From: an unicellular cyanobacterium SU2
GTDB taxonomy: Bacteria > Cyanobacteriota > Cyanobacteriia > Cyanobacteriales > Microcystaceae
DNA length: 64,000 nt
NCBI GenBank assembly: GCA_002110465.1
Contig: NEED01000075.1
Span: 186,001-250,000, forward strand
Direction: 5' to 3'
The notes under the pieces were generated by a model that was given only the letters and a program-made list of their open reading frames with translations, was not told the DNA's origin and made no database searches. Of this stretch, positions 8,560-18,469 are shown piece by piece (position 1 is the first letter of the stretch; the number at the start of each line of letters is the position of its first letter). The translations under genes were made by a program, and so were the position numbers.

Positions 8560-10836
8560 CTAGACAGTGACCTCAGAACCAAAGATAGAAGTACCACCAA
8601 AGGCAAGTAGCTCACCATTGTTGCCGTTTCCGTCAAGATCGCCAAATAAGCGAGGAGTCAAGCTTTGACTAGCCCAGCCACCATTGTTAATATTGAACTG
8701 ATTGAGTCCATCGAAGTTGATTTCTTCTAACTCTCCAAAGCTTCCGCTTCCATTATTGAGGGCAGCAAAGACGGTATTTCCGCCAAAACCAACAATGTCA
8801 AGATCTCCATCATCATCCACATCGGCTAACTCCCGAGGGGTGAGGTCTTGGCTTGTCCATCCTTGAGCAATAGTAAATTGGGTTCCACCATCAAAGTCAA
8901 TTAACTCCGCATCATCAAAAGTCCCATCGCCGGCACCTTCAGCGAGGAATACCGCACCACCACCAAAGCCAAGAATGTCGGCATTGCCATCACCGGTAAC
9001 GTCTCCTAAGAGGCGAGGAGTTTCGTTTTGGTTAATCCAGCCCCCATTATTAATGGTAAAGCCAGTCTCACCCGTAATTTCTACCTGTGTTACCTCACCA
9101 AAGATACCGAAATTGTTGATGGAAACAAATACACTGGTTCCGCCAAAACCAATCATATCGTCAAAGCCATCACCATTTAAATCAATTAGATGGCGAGGGG
9201 TTTCATTTTGGCTTGTCCAACCATCAGTAGTGGTAAAGCTGGTGTCACCGCTAAAGAAGATCTCGCTTGACACGCCAAATCCAGTGCCGGTTCCTAACGC
9301 GCGGAAAACTCGACCAGCTCCACCAAAGCCGATCACATCAGCAATATTATCGTTGTTTACGTCTCCAATGAGGCGAGTGGTTGTGTTTTGGCTTGTCCAA
9401 CCGCCGTTATTGGCAGTAAATCCTGTTACTCCACTAATATCAAAGCCGGTGGCTTCTCCAAAGCTTCCATTCTCATTGACAGAGATAAAGACCTGATTTC
9501 CGCCAAAGCCAAGAATATCAGAATCCCCATCCCCATCTGTATCGGTTAGGAAGCGAGGGGTTTCATCTTGATTAGACCAGCCCCCATTGTTAATGGTAAA
9601 TAACTTAGGCGCGCCAATTGTAACTGTTTCTTCTTCACCATAAGCGTCAGTGTCTGGATCTGTGAGGTCAACAACATTCTCAGAGACTGAAACTTCGCTA
9701 TCGCCAAAGGTAAGAATATCAGCTAAACCATCACCGCTTAAATCGGTAAAGAATGTAGGGGTTGCATTTTGACTGGTAAAACTGGCTACATCATTTTCAA
9801 ACTCAACAGAATCAGTAAAGAGTCCTGTTCCAGGATTCCATAGAGAAACAAAAATGGAAGAAGGTCCCAAGCCAACGATGTCAAGGAAGTTATCACCATT
9901 AAAATCAACGAGAAAACGGGGAGCTGTATCTTGGTTAGACCAGATACCATCAACAAAATCAGCATCTCCTCCTATGGTCTGTGGGGCATTCAGTGCAAAA
10001 TTACCGGCTCCGTCTCCGAATGCGAGAAAAACTCCGTCTGCGGTAGTGACTGGGTCAGTAGTGGGATCGACAACAATATCCTCACCAAACCCAACAATGT
10101 CAAGGAAGCCGTCATTGTTGACGTCTCCAAGTAACCGAGGAGTTTCAGTTTGACTTGTCCAGCCTTGAGCCACAGAAAAGAAAGGAGGGAATGCTGCTCC
10201 TCCAGCTGTAAAGTTGCTAGCTGTCCCAGGTCCAAAACCAGCAACTCCACCATTTATAGAATAAAAAGTCCCGTCGGTATCGAACCCAATGATGTCAGCA
10301 TCACCATCACCATCAATATCGGTGAAAAAGCGAGGAGTCGTATCTTGATCAATCCATCGAGCAACTTCGGTAAAGGTCGTTCCACCAGCAGCAGCAGTAA
10401 TATCTACCGGTACTATTGTCTGAAAACCGATAGCACCATCATTCCGATAGTCACCATCTAGTGTCGTGCCGGCATTGGTTGAAAGTACGATCCCAGTCGG
10501 GGTAAATGCCAAGAGGTCATCGTCCCCATCAGCATCAATATCTCCAAAAGCGCGGATAGAGGTGTTCTGACTGATAAACCCTTGTAGGGGAGTAAAGTTG
10601 AATCCTTGTCCAAAGGTAAGTTCACGGCGTAGGCTAAATGTCCCGGTAGGAAACCCCGTACCAGCGTCAAAGCCTTGGTAGGAGACAAAAACTCGACTCC
10701 CCCCGAAACCTACAATATCGAGTGCGCCATTACCGTCAACATCTGCGAGAAGACGGGGAGTACCATCTTGGCTGGTAAAACCATCGGAAATGGTAAAGCC
10801 ACCATTTTGGAGAAATGTTAAATCTGGAAATGCCAT
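8560..10836 (-). CDS. FG-GAP/VCBS-repeat protein with 12 calcium-loop repeats
   Basis: The 758-residue protein consists almost wholly of 12 repeats of about 60 residues. Each has a core of the form SQDxTPRxLxDVDGDGxxDIVGFGGxxVFVS. The DxDGDGxxD loops are the calcium-binding type seen in FG-GAP/VCBS beta-propeller repeats. No classical signal peptide, membrane segment or enzymatic domain is present, and the repeat array starts within the first 30 residues. Such proteins are usually surface or secreted and exported by non-Sec routes, which is inference here. AAGGAG lies 12 bases before the ATG. It sits inside the glycan locus, on the same strand as its neighbours, and may be a surface scaffold or lectin-like partner. 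The first and last repeats are the most divergent. Confidence 0.85.
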   Translation of the reverse strand: MAFPDLTFLQNGGFTISDGFTSQDGTPRLLADVDGNGALDIVGFGGSRVFVSYQGFDAGTGFPTGTFSLRRELTFGQGFNFTPLQGFISQNTSIRAFGDIDADGDDDLLAFTPTGIVLSTNAGTTLDGDYRNDGAIGFQTIVPVDITAAAGGTTFTEVARWIDQDTTPRFFTDIDGDGDADIIGFDTDGTFYSINGGVAGFGPGTASNFTAGGAAFPPFFSVAQGWTSQTETPRLLGDVNNDGFLDIVGFGEDIVVDPTTDPVTTADGVFLAFGDGAGNFALNAPQTIGGDADFVDGIWSNQDTAPRFLVDFNGDNFLDIVGLGPSSIFVSLWNPGTGLFTDSVEFENDVASFTSQNATPTFFTDLSGDGLADILTFGDSEVSVSENVVDLTDPDTDAYGEEETVTIGAPKLFTINNGGWSNQDETPRFLTDTDGDGDSDILGFGGNQVFISVNENGSFGEATGFDISGVTGFTANNGGWTSQNTTTRLIGDVNNDNIADVIGFGGAGRVFRALGTGTGFGVSSEIFFSGDTSFTTTDGWTSQNETPRHLIDLNGDGFDDMIGFGGTSVFVSINNFGIFGEVTQVEITGETGFTINNGGWINQNETPRLLGDVTGDGNADILGFGGGAVFLAEGAGDGTFDDAELIDFDGGTQFTIAQGWTSQDLTPRELADVDDDGDLDIVGFGGNTVFAALNNGSGSFGELEEINFDGLNQFNINNGGWASQSLTPRLFGDLDGNGNNGELLAFGGTSIFGSEVTV

Positions 10837-11253
10837 AGTAATCGTTCACTCCTTACACAAAATAAAAAACAATTGACTGGGAACATTTATATCGATTGTG
10901 AAACAGGTGAGACCTAGTTTCGTTTAGTCTGTTTGCGGCATTTTTATCAACAGACTTTAACCTATTTTCTAGCATAGTTCTAAAATTTTGACAAGAATTT
11001 GTTTTTAATGAAAAAATCAAGGCATTAATAAAGGCATTTATTTGATATGTTACGTCTTAAGACTATAACTTGTTGTACAAAGTTGCTATCTAAAGAATTA
11101 ATTTTAGAAAAAACCGCCTCCTATTAGCAAATTATTCAAGAAGTTTTCTAAAACCATCAAAATTATAATTGATAGGGTTCATTTGAGCCAAGTAAGTTAA
11201 TCAATTCTTAAACAAATTATGTTGAAAATTTAGAGAACTTCACCAATGGTTTG
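10837..11253. other. Intergenic region, no gene seen
   Basis: These 417 AT-rich bases separate the VCBS gene from the methyltransferase upstream of it. No credible reading frame or structured RNA is apparent. The part next to 10837 holds the VCBS ribosome-binding site and presumably its promoter; a TATAAA-like box near 10890 on the minus strand is a weak -10 candidate. The length suggests that the VCBS gene is transcribed separately from the upstream pair. Confidence 0.5.
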
Positions 11254-12162
11254 TTATTTGATTTTGACCCAAAATGAACAGCCATGTTTGGGAAGATGTT
11301 CTATTTGGGCTTTTTTCCGTAAGGGATCTAGAATATCGATTAATTCAGGGTCATGACTAATAAACATATTCGGAAGAATAATATCAAATAATTGCCCTTG
11401 ACCTAGGATGTATGCGGCCAATAAATATTGCTCAGAATAATAGCGATTACTCCAATCCTCTGGGTAGTCGTAAGGAAGACAAATATCGTGTATTTGAACC
11501 AAAACACCAGAATTTAATTGGGGAATAATCTCTAAGAAAACGATGGTTACATCAGAATTCATGAACACTCGGTGTGAGTTATCAATGAACAAAATATCAT
11601 TAGCTTCTAACTGCTCAAAAACGTCGAGATTGACTTCCTCAACTGGCTTTCTGATAATTTCATCACAGATTTTATCTATTTCTGCGCGGGGATTGGGATC
11701 AATGGATATGATTTTAGTATCGAGTCCATGATCAACAATTGCTTTATAGGCAAACTTGGTAGAATTACCTGAGCCAACCTCCAGATAGATTTTAGGATGG
11801 CTGTTGACAATAAAACTATAGAGAGCGATTCCGTCTAAAGCTGGAAGCCAACCATTGGACCAACAAGGTTCAGTTAATTCGTAATAATTCGGGGGTTGCT
11901 CTGGAATATCAACAAAATAAGGACACAGAGAAAGAATTTGCTCTAAATATCTTTTATATACCCCTTTATTTGCCCCAAAGATTTGGTTAAGTTGCTGATG
12001 AGGGTGATTATTGTCCCATCTTCGCTTTAGACTAATAGGATAGTCGAGGAGAGCGATCGTTTGAGGAGAAGCCTTGTGAGTGGCTACTTTTAAGGTTTCG
12101 ATTAGTTCAGGGTTTTCCTCGATTTGTGACTCAATAAAAGACAAAAAATCGACGCTATTCAT
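11254..12162 (-). CDS. Class I SAM-dependent methyltransferase (Methyltransf_24-like)
   Basis: The 302-residue protein has YLEVGSGNSTKFAYKA (motif I, near residue 130), IISIDPNPRAEID (motif II) and FIDNSHRVFMNSD followed by VLVQIHDICLPYDYP. That order is typical of the Methyltransf_24 group found in glycan clusters. Its ATG overlaps the stop of the upstream 1235-residue protein by 8 bases (ATGAATAG), so the two are translationally coupled. It probably methylates a sugar or a glycan intermediate made by the upstream enzyme; the acceptor is unknown. Confidence 0.85.
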   Translation of the reverse strand: MNSVDFLSFIESQIEENPELIETLKVATHKASPQTIALLDYPISLKRRWDNNHPHQQLNQIFGANKGVYKRYLEQILSLCPYFVDIPEQPPNYYELTEPCWSNGWLPALDGIALYSFIVNSHPKIYLEVGSGNSTKFAYKAIVDHGLDTKIISIDPNPRAEIDKICDEIIRKPVEEVNLDVFEQLEANDILFIDNSHRVFMNSDVTIVFLEIIPQLNSGVLVQIHDICLPYDYPEDWSNRYYSEQYLLAAYILGQGQLFDIILPNMFISHDPELIDILDPLRKKAQIEHLPKHGCSFWVKIK

Positions 12163-15100
12163 GAATTAGATCCTCAATAAGCTCAATATACTGGGTTTGC
12201 ATTTTGCTAATGTCCAAACAATCAACTGCGTAATTTCTACTATTTTGCTTCATTGTTTGATAAAGTTGCTTATTTGAGGAAATTTGCTGAATTTTTTCGA
12301 TGAAGCCTTCCGTATCATGAGGACTACAAAGGTATCCATTATACTCATCTTGAATAATATGGGGAAGTCCTCCAATGGCTGAAGCAATTACCGGAACGCC
12401 CATGGCTAAGCTTTCTAAGACAATATTAGGACGACCATCAATCTTTGAAGGAAGAATCAACAAATCGGTCACGGCTAAATAAGGTTTAGTCTCAACAATT
12501 CCTGGAAAGTGAATGCGAAACTCTAGACCATAGTCTTTGATCAGTGTCTTGATTTCCTCTTCCATTGGCCCGTAGCCTGCCATAATAAAGCAAAGCTGTT
12601 GATTATCTTTAAGCTGATTAACTATCTCAACAAAGATTTCTGGACACTTTTCGTCTGAAAACCGACCAATATAGGAAACGATAAATTTTTCTGGGGGAAT
12701 CGCTAAGTTCGGGAGGGTGGAATAATCAACTTTGTCAGCATTGAAATAGTTAATATCCACTCCGTTAGTAATCAGATGAACCTTATTAGGTTTCTCCCCA
12801 TATTCATCGAGAAGACAGGTCTTCACTCGTTGGTTTTCTACTATATTGAGGTCAATCTGATCAGCATACCGGCGATTATTTTCAATATGACCATATTCGT
12901 TATAAAGTTGGTCAATAATTTTGAGGGTTGGATAATTTTCCTTGAGTTGGGGCAGTAAGGAATAAAAGTAACCGGAACCAGCCATGAGAACCAGATCCAT
13001 TTGTTTGGATTCAATTAAATAATAGACTAATTCTTGCCACTTATCCTCTGTGAATAAATTGGGAAAGTGATAAACTCCGTCTACAATTTCTTCATATCTT
13101 TCAGTGGTATCTTCTTTGGACGAAAGAGGTTTTATGGTGGTTAAGACATAAATATCAAAACCCTGTTCTTTAAAACGTTTCATCAGGGTTAGTAAAACGG
13201 TGTCAACCCCTCCCATCACAGTAAAAGGAAGTGCGTAGAGTAATGTCTTGCGTTTTTGAGGTGTGGGGTTATTCTGAGTAACTAAGAGGTTTTTATAACC
13301 ATCTTGAACAGAATATTGAGGCTTGGATTGTTCAATAACTAGGACTTGGTCTGGTTTTTGATAAAGTTCTTGATGTTTTGTTTGAATTTGTCCTTTCAGG
13401 CGGTCATGGTTCAGGAAATCAAGCTCATACTTAGAGGAACCATGTTTTCGATAAAGAAATAAAGGTTCTGGGATCACATCCCCAATTCCTCCTATCTTAG
13501 CCATTCCAATCCAGAGATCCCAATCTTCATATCCCATGTCGGGGTCGTATCCCCCCACTTTTTCCCACGTATCACGGCGAAAAACAGCAGATACCTCGAC
13601 TCGGTTTTCTTGTAACAATGTAGCTAAGTCAAAAGCAGCAGTTTCCCAGATTTGATCACTTTCATCAAATTCTTGAATCCAGGTGTAGCAAATATCTAAA
13701 TTTTCTGTTTCTAGTTTGATTAAACATTTTTCTAAATAGGTTGCTTTGAGCATATCATCAGCATCTAAGCAACAGATATATTTACCTTTGGCTTGCTGAA
13801 TTCCAGAATTTCGGGCGATCGCAACTCCTTGATTAGGTTGCCGAATAATCTTGGTTTTGGCTTTGTTGATCCCATCTAAGACTTCTTTCGTTTTGGGATC
13901 AGTTGACCCATCATCAACCACAATGATTTCCAAATTTTGGAAAGTCTGTTGTAAAACTGAATCGATGGCTTCTGTCAGATAATGACCATAGTTGTAACAG
14001 GGAATAATGACACTCACCAACGGTCGATCTATATCCCATTTTTCTAGGTTAATAGTTGGATTTGGAGGAGTTTGAATTATTTCTAATGGAGGAGGTTCAT
14101 CAACAATGTTTTCTGATTCTAAACTTTTTTCTAATTCGGAGGAAGATGGCTCATCAACAATATTTTCTGATTCTACACTTTCAACTAATTCTAATGGAGA
14201 TTCATCATTAACAGGGTTTTCTTGTTCTACACTTTTTTTAGACTTCAATGGTTCTGTTAGGGACTCCAAAAAAGAAAGGTGTTCATTTTTAGCTCCTACA
14301 ATATTTCTTACCTTAAACCATTGATTTCTAATCTTCCAGAATTTGCTACTTTCTACGGCTTCTGCACGAGATTTCCAATAGTTTCTTTCATGAGTAACTT
14401 GATCTACTTCACAATACTTTTGATATAGTTGTTCTTGAGTTTGGGTTAATTGATTATTAGTATGGTTTAATTTTTCTTGAGTTTGGGTTAATTGATTATT
14501 CGTATGGTTTAATTTTTCTTGGGTTTGTGCTAATTCATCATTAGTATTGTTTAATTTTTCTTGGATTTGGGTTAATTGATTAGTTAATTGATTATAAGTA
14601 TGGTTTAATTCTTCTTGGGTTTGAGTTAATTTATTATTGGTGCAATGTAGTTGTTCTTGAGTTTTTGCTAATTCATTATTTTTTTGATTCAGTTCTTGAA
14701 AAAGCTGACGATAATTCGCCGCTTCTTCTCCTAATTGGATTTCTAATTTTTTTATAGATGAGTTGCTAGTTTCTAGGTTAGATTCAAGAATACTAATCTG
14801 TTGCAGAAAATATTCTTTAGCTTCTAAATAAGATTGATTATCTCGATATTGTTTAAGCAAGTTAGAAGCAAGATAAGACCAATAGTATAGATTAAGGCTG
14901 GTTCCTTTTTGTTCAATATTTTTGCTTTTCTTACTGAGATAGTCTACTATAGTTTGACAAGCTTCAATGTTTTGAGTATATCTAAAGTGAATGATAAAGT
15001 AACAGATAATTTCTTCTTCATCTAACTTTGATAGATCAACTCTGGTCATTGACTTTAAGTAATCATTTACCGGCTGATAGTCAATGGTCTTCTGATGAGA

Positions 15101-15862
15101 GTTACTGATAAAACCAGCTAGACTAGCCCCATAACCATCTAGGGAAAAAACGCCTCCCACATAGGATTTGCCAAAAAAGTGTTTAATAATTGTTTTAAAA
15201 CTTTCTTCAGTAAAGTAATAAATATGCTCTAGGGATGAATTGAGCCAATAGTCATCTCTGTCATCGAAAACAATACAAGGAACTTCAAAAAATAATAGAC
15301 CATCTGGTTTGAGAATTGCTTGAATTTTTTCTAGAGTTTTATTAAGTTGAGGAATATGTTCTAAGACAGCCCAAGCAGTTACTATGTCATATTCCTGGTT
15401 CGCTTCAAAGGCAATTTCTAGGAAGTCTAAATTATAAGTTTTATATCCTTTCTTTCGACAAAGTTTTGCATATTCGGGGGTTAATTCTACCCCAGTAAGG
15501 TTAGTACAACCATAACTTTTAGCTAAGTCAAGGAATAACCCATTACTAGCTCCCAAATCTAGTAGTGATCCTTTCGTTTTAGTCAAAGCAACTAACGCGA
15601 TCGCCCACAGAAAGTAATCGTAACCAACCGCTCTATAATCATCGTAACCAATGGCTAAGTTTCCATTGGGATTAGACTTTTCATAGTATTCTAAATCGTA
15701 CCATTGACTTAGATCTTCTGGATACTTTTCGACAAATCCTAAGCGACAATTATTACAAATTAAAACCCAGAGGTCATCTGCTCTTTTTTTATATTTAGAC
15801 AATTCATTAGAGTGGCAAAAAGGACATTGCTCGTGTTTTATATAATTCATTTCTTGAGACAT
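12155..15862 (-). CDS. Multidomain methyltransferase-coiled coil-GT2-GT4 protein
   Basis: The 1235-residue protein has five parts. A Cys4 zinc-knuckle (CPFCH near 13, CNNC near 37) leads into a class I methyltransferase with LLDLGASNG near residue 99. A long coiled coil (about 365-500) contains near-identical 14-residue units of the type LNHTNNQLTQTQEK. An acidic linker holds short repeats (ESENIVDEP). A GT2 domain starts near 611 (SVIIPCYNYG, VDDGST, CLDADDML). A GT4 domain starts near 874 and includes YIGRFSDEK near 1066 and the donor-site GRPNIVLESLAMG. It appears to couple methylation, chain-length control by the coiled coil and two glycosyl transfers. Chain-length control is inference by analogy with coiled-coil O-antigen terminators. 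The downstream methyltransferase overlaps its stop. Confidence 0.9.
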   Translation of the reverse strand: MSQEMNYIKHEQCPFCHSNELSKYKKRADDLWVLICNNCRLGFVEKYPEDLSQWYDLEYYEKSNPNGNLAIGYDDYRAVGYDYFLWAIALVALTKTKGSLLDLGASNGLFLDLAKSYGCTNLTGVELTPEYAKLCRKKGYKTYNLDFLEIAFEANQEYDIVTAWAVLEHIPQLNKTLEKIQAILKPDGLLFFEVPCIVFDDRDDYWLNSSLEHIYYFTEESFKTIIKHFFGKSYVGGVFSLDGYGASLAGFISNSHQKTIDYQPVNDYLKSMTRVDLSKLDEEEIICYFIIHFRYTQNIEACQTIVDYLSKKSKNIEQKGTSLNLYYWSYLASNLLKQYRDNQSYLEAKEYFLQQISILESNLETSNSSIKKLEIQLGEEAANYRQLFQELNQKNNELAKTQEQLHCTNNKLTQTQEELNHTYNQLTNQLTQIQEKLNNTNDELAQTQEKLNHTNNQLTQTQEKLNHTNNQLTQTQEQLYQKYCEVDQVTHERNYWKSRAEAVESSKFWKIRNQWFKVRNIVGAKNEHLSFLESLTEPLKSKKSVEQENPVNDESPLELVESVESENIVDEPSSSELEKSLESENIVDEPPPLEIIQTPPNPTINLEKWDIDRPLVSVIIPCYNYGHYLTEAIDSVLQQTFQNLEIIVVDDGSTDPKTKEVLDGINKAKTKIIRQPNQGVAIARNSGIQQAKGKYICCLDADDMLKATYLEKCLIKLETENLDICYTWIQEFDESDQIWETAAFDLATLLQENRVEVSAVFRRDTWEKVGGYDPDMGYEDWDLWIGMAKIGGIGDVIPEPLFLYRKHGSSKYELDFLNHDRLKGQIQTKHQELYQKPDQVLVIEQSKPQYSVQDGYKNLLVTQNNPTPQKRKTLLYALPFTVMGGVDTVLLTLMKRFKEQGFDIYVLTTIKPLSSKEDTTERYEEIVDGVYHFPNLFTEDKWQELVYYLIESKQMDLVLMAGSGYFYSLLPQLKENYPTLKIIDQLYNEYGHIENNRRYADQIDLNIVENQRVKTCLLDEYGEKPNKVHLITNGVDINYFNADKVDYSTLPNLAIPPEKFIVSYIGRFSDEKCPEIFVEIVNQLKDNQQLCFIMAGYGPMEEEIKTLIKDYGLEFRIHFPGIVETKPYLAVTDLLILPSKIDGRPNIVLESLAMGVPVIASAIGGLPHIIQDEYNGYLCSPHDTEGFIEKIQQISSNKQLYQTMKQNSRNYAVDCLDISKMQTQYIELIEDLIHE

Positions 15863-15913
15863 AATTTATACGAGATATTTATTAAAGATTAGCAATAAAT
15901 ATTAACCAAAAAA

Positions 15914-15941
15914 TTGTACTAAGCGTATGTTAGGCTATGAT
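15914..15941 (+). promoter_or_regulatory. Candidate promoter for the 15987 GT4 gene
   Basis: TTGTAC (15914-15919), a 16-base spacer and TATGAT (15936-15941) form a moderate sigma70-type promoter facing right in the gap between divergent glycosyltransferase genes. The leader to the ATG would be about 40 bases. Confidence 0.45.
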
Positions 15942-15986
15942 AGAAATAAAAGAATAAAATGTGAACATTTTTGACTATATTGTTTG

Positions 15987-17309
15987 ATGAATAATTTTAC
16001 TGTTGTTATCGATGGTGTATTTTTCCAATTTAATCAAACAGGAATTGCTCGCGTTTGGCGTTCTCTGATAGAAGAATGGGCTAACTCCGAGTTTGGCAAA
16101 CACCTCCTTGTCTTAGATAGAAGCAATACAGCCCCTAAAGTTCCAGGAATACAATATAAATTGGTTCAACCTTATGATTATCGTTATAGTGCCTTAGATT
16201 GCACTAAACTGCAACAAATTTGCGATGAAATCCAGGCTGATATTTTTATTTCAACCTACTATACCACACCTTTGTCTACTCCCACTGTTTTTATGGCCTA
16301 CGATATGGTTCCTGAAGCAATGGGATTTGACTTAAATGAACTTTGTTGGCAAGAAAAACACCGTGGAATTCTTTATTCAAGTCGATATGTAGCAATTTCG
16401 CAGAATACCGCCCAAGATATCACAAAGTTTTTTCCTCAAATTTCCCCAGATTTAATCACAGTTGCCTATTGCGGAGTTGACTCCTCCTTTAAACCAACAT
16501 CTGACGAAGAAACCCTTCATTTTAGGAAAAAATATAAGATTGATAAACCCTATTTTCTGGTGGTAGGTTCTCGTCTAAGTTTAAAAGGATACAAAAATGC
16601 AATACTCTTGTTCAAGTCCCTTTCTCAATTAGAAAATCGTCAAGATTTTGCTATTGTTTGTGTCGGAGGAGAATCAAAACTAGAACCAGAATTAGCCACT
16701 TTAGCTAAGGATATAGACACTCATTTATTAACCCTTGATGATCTTGAATTGAGATTAGCTTATGGAGGAGCGATCGCCTTAGTTTATCCCTCAAAATATG
16801 AAGGATTTGGACTTCCTATTGTTGAAGCAATGGCCTGTGGTTGTCCGGTGATTACTTGTCGTAATTCTTCCCTACCTGAAGTAGCAGGAAAAGCCGCCTT
16901 ATATGTAGAAGAAGATAATGTACAAGAAATGATTGAAGCCTTGAAAAAAATCCAAACCGAAAACATTCGTCAACAACTAATAGCTTTAGGATTAGAACAA
17001 GCTAAGCAATTTTCTTGGGAAAAAATGGCTAATACTATGGCTAAAATATTACAAGAAACTGCCTTTAAGTATCGAAATAAACCACCGACTTCAGCGACAT
17101 TAATTTGGCAAGCTTTTAGACAAGAACAAAGTTACAGACAACAAAGTAATTCTTTAATAGAAACTGTAGATAAACTTAATCAAACAAACCAAAAATTATC
17201 ACAAAGGATTAAACAATTAGAACAAGAACTTGAATCGTTACTCACGACTAAAGGCGCACTTCGTCAATTAAGTAAACGTTTGTTGCAAAAAATCAGACTG
17301 ATACAATAG
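15987..17309 (+). CDS. GT4 family glycosyltransferase with C-terminal coiled coil
   Basis: This 440-residue protein is transcribed away from the giant methyltransferase-GT gene. It is a GT-B enzyme: VVGSRLSLKGYKNAI near residue 190 begins the C-terminal Rossmann domain, and YPSKYEGFGLPIVEAMACGCPVI near 263-285 is the GT4 donor-binding E-x7-E region. The N-terminus (VVIDGVFFQFNQTGIARVWRSL) matches glycan-cluster mannosyltransferase-like enzymes. The last 60 residues form a coiled coil (LNQTNQKLSQRIKQLEQELE), a feature shared with the other large transferases in this locus. ATG at 15987 is chosen over the preceding TTG. Donor sugar unknown; GDP-mannose or GDP-fucose is plausible given the nearby gmd. 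Confidence 0.88.
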   Translation: MNNFTVVIDGVFFQFNQTGIARVWRSLIEEWANSEFGKHLLVLDRSNTAPKVPGIQYKLVQPYDYRYSALDCTKLQQICDEIQADIFISTYYTTPLSTPTVFMAYDMVPEAMGFDLNELCWQEKHRGILYSSRYVAISQNTAQDITKFFPQISPDLITVAYCGVDSSFKPTSDEETLHFRKKYKIDKPYFLVVGSRLSLKGYKNAILLFKSLSQLENRQDFAIVCVGGESKLEPELATLAKDIDTHLLTLDDLELRLAYGGAIALVYPSKYEGFGLPIVEAMACGCPVITCRNSSLPEVAGKAALYVEEDNVQEMIEALKKIQTENIRQQLIALGLEQAKQFSWEKMANTMAKILQETAFKYRNKPPTSATLIWQAFRQEQSYRQQSNSLIETVDKLNQTNQKLSQRIKQLEQELESLLTTKGALRQLSKRLLQKIRLIQ

Positions 17310-17380
17310 GGTTAACGGTTCTACCTTATGTACTATGCTAAACTAATAACTAATAAAAGACTAAAGCCTTATTCTATAAG

Positions 17381-17433
17381 AACAAAGCCCACCTTCGCGG
17401 AATCAATTATAGATTGCGTAGGCAACCTTTGTT
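17381..17433. repeat. Imperfect palindrome
   Basis: AACAAAG (17381-17387) pairs with CTTTGTT (17427-17433). Inside, CCTTCGC pairs with GCGTAGG (one T-T mismatch) and CAAT pairs with ATTG around a 5-base loop. It lies in the 185-base gap between the convergent 15987 and gmd genes and could act as a weak bidirectional terminator or be a dispersed cyanobacterial palindrome. Confidence 0.45.
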
Positions 17434-17494
17434 TGTATCGCTTAACTTTTCAGGGTTCAAGTCCATTGTTTGTGATAGTTTAGCATGATTTTTT

Positions 17495-18469
17495 TCAAAA
17501 AACTGAATCATTTTTCTGCTTATGATCTAGCATCATTCGGACAACATCAGGCATTTTATACTGAGCTTTCCATCCCAATTTAACCTTAGCTTTTTCGGGA
17601 TTACTACGACTAATAACCAGATCAGTAGGTCTTAATAAAGTTTGATCTATAACCACATAATCTTGCCAATTTAAACCTAAACAACTAAATGTTTCGGCAA
17701 CAAATTCTTCTAAAGAAAAACTTTGTCCCGTGGCAATTACATAATCATCAGGTTGCTCTTGCTGTAGCATTAAATACATAGCTTCTACATATTCTGGAGC
17801 CCATCCCCAATCGCGTATAATAGCCATATTTCCTAAGCGTAATTTTTCTTGATTTCCTTGGGCAATACGACAAGCAGCAACGACAATTTTTTGAGTTACA
17901 AATCGTTGAGGACGTAGGGGAGATTCGTGATTAAATAAAATTCCTGAACAGCCAAAAATTCCATAAGCTTCTCGATAGTTAGCCAATTGCCAAAAAGCGG
18001 TAGACTTAGCCACCGCATAAGGACTACGGGGGCGAAACGGAGTTAATTCATCGGCCGCGAGACCGCCAATATCGCCAAAACACTCACTCGAACCAGCATT
18101 GTATAATTTAATCTCTGCCCCGGTAAACCGAATAGCTTCGAGGAGATTTAAGGTTCCTGTGGCGATACTTTCTAGGGTTTCTACCGGTAATTCAAACGAT
18201 AACCCTACCGAACTTTGGCCAGCTAAATTATAGACTTCATCAGGTTGAACTCTATTTAAAACCTGTAAAACACTGCGAAAATCATTGAGAGCCATCGATT
18301 CTAATTTTACCTGTTCTCGAATGCCTAAACGAGCTAGGTTGGTAAAAGCACACATCTGAGCATCCCGTGACGTACCATAGACTTGATAACCTTTTTTTAG
18401 GAGAAAATTAGCTAGATATGCACCATCTTGACCCGAAATACCGCAAATTAGGGCGACTTTTTGACTCAT
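17495..18469 (-). CDS. gmd: GDP-mannose 4,6-dehydratase
   Basis: The 324-residue extended SDR has ICGISGQDGAYLA (8-20) for NADP binding, NAGSSECFGD in the middle and the catalytic Tyr/Lys in SPYAVAKSTAF. LFNHESPLRP followed by FVTQKI is diagnostic for GMD, which converts GDP-mannose to GDP-4-keto-6-deoxymannose, the precursor of GDP-fucose, GDP-rhamnose and related sugars. Its ATG overlaps the stop of the upstream GT4 gene by 4 bases (ATGA), showing coupled translation. No GDP-fucose synthase (fcl) lies in the window, so the final sugar depends on a reductase elsewhere or is another 6-deoxy sugar. Confidence 0.93.
   Translation of the reverse strand: MSQKVALICGISGQDGAYLANFLLKKGYQVYGTSRDAQMCAFTNLARLGIREQVKLESMALNDFRSVLQVLNRVQPDEVYNLAGQSSVGLSFELPVETLESIATGTLNLLEAIRFTGAEIKLYNAGSSECFGDIGGLAADELTPFRPRSPYAVAKSTAFWQLANYREAYGIFGCSGILFNHESPLRPQRFVTQKIVVAACRIAQGNQEKLRLGNMAIIRDWGWAPEYVEAMYLMLQQEQPDDYVIATGQSFSLEEFVAETFSCLGLNWQDYVVIDQTLLRPTDLVISRSNPEKAKVKLGWKAQYKMPDVVRMMLDHKQKNDSVF

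Noticed and set aside
8975-10461. Long plus-strand open frames opposite the VCBS gene
   Set aside because: They mirror the repeats of the minus-strand protein, have biased composition and no family resemblance; antisense shadows.
14430-14640. Repeated units that look like a minisatellite or CRISPR-like array
   Set aside because: The units are in frame, 42-base multiples, and encode the coiled coil of the giant transferase; no spacer structure.
17453-17480. GGGTTCAAGTCC resembling a tRNA T-arm
   Set aside because: No matching acceptor stem, D-arm or anticodon stem upstream at tRNA spacing.
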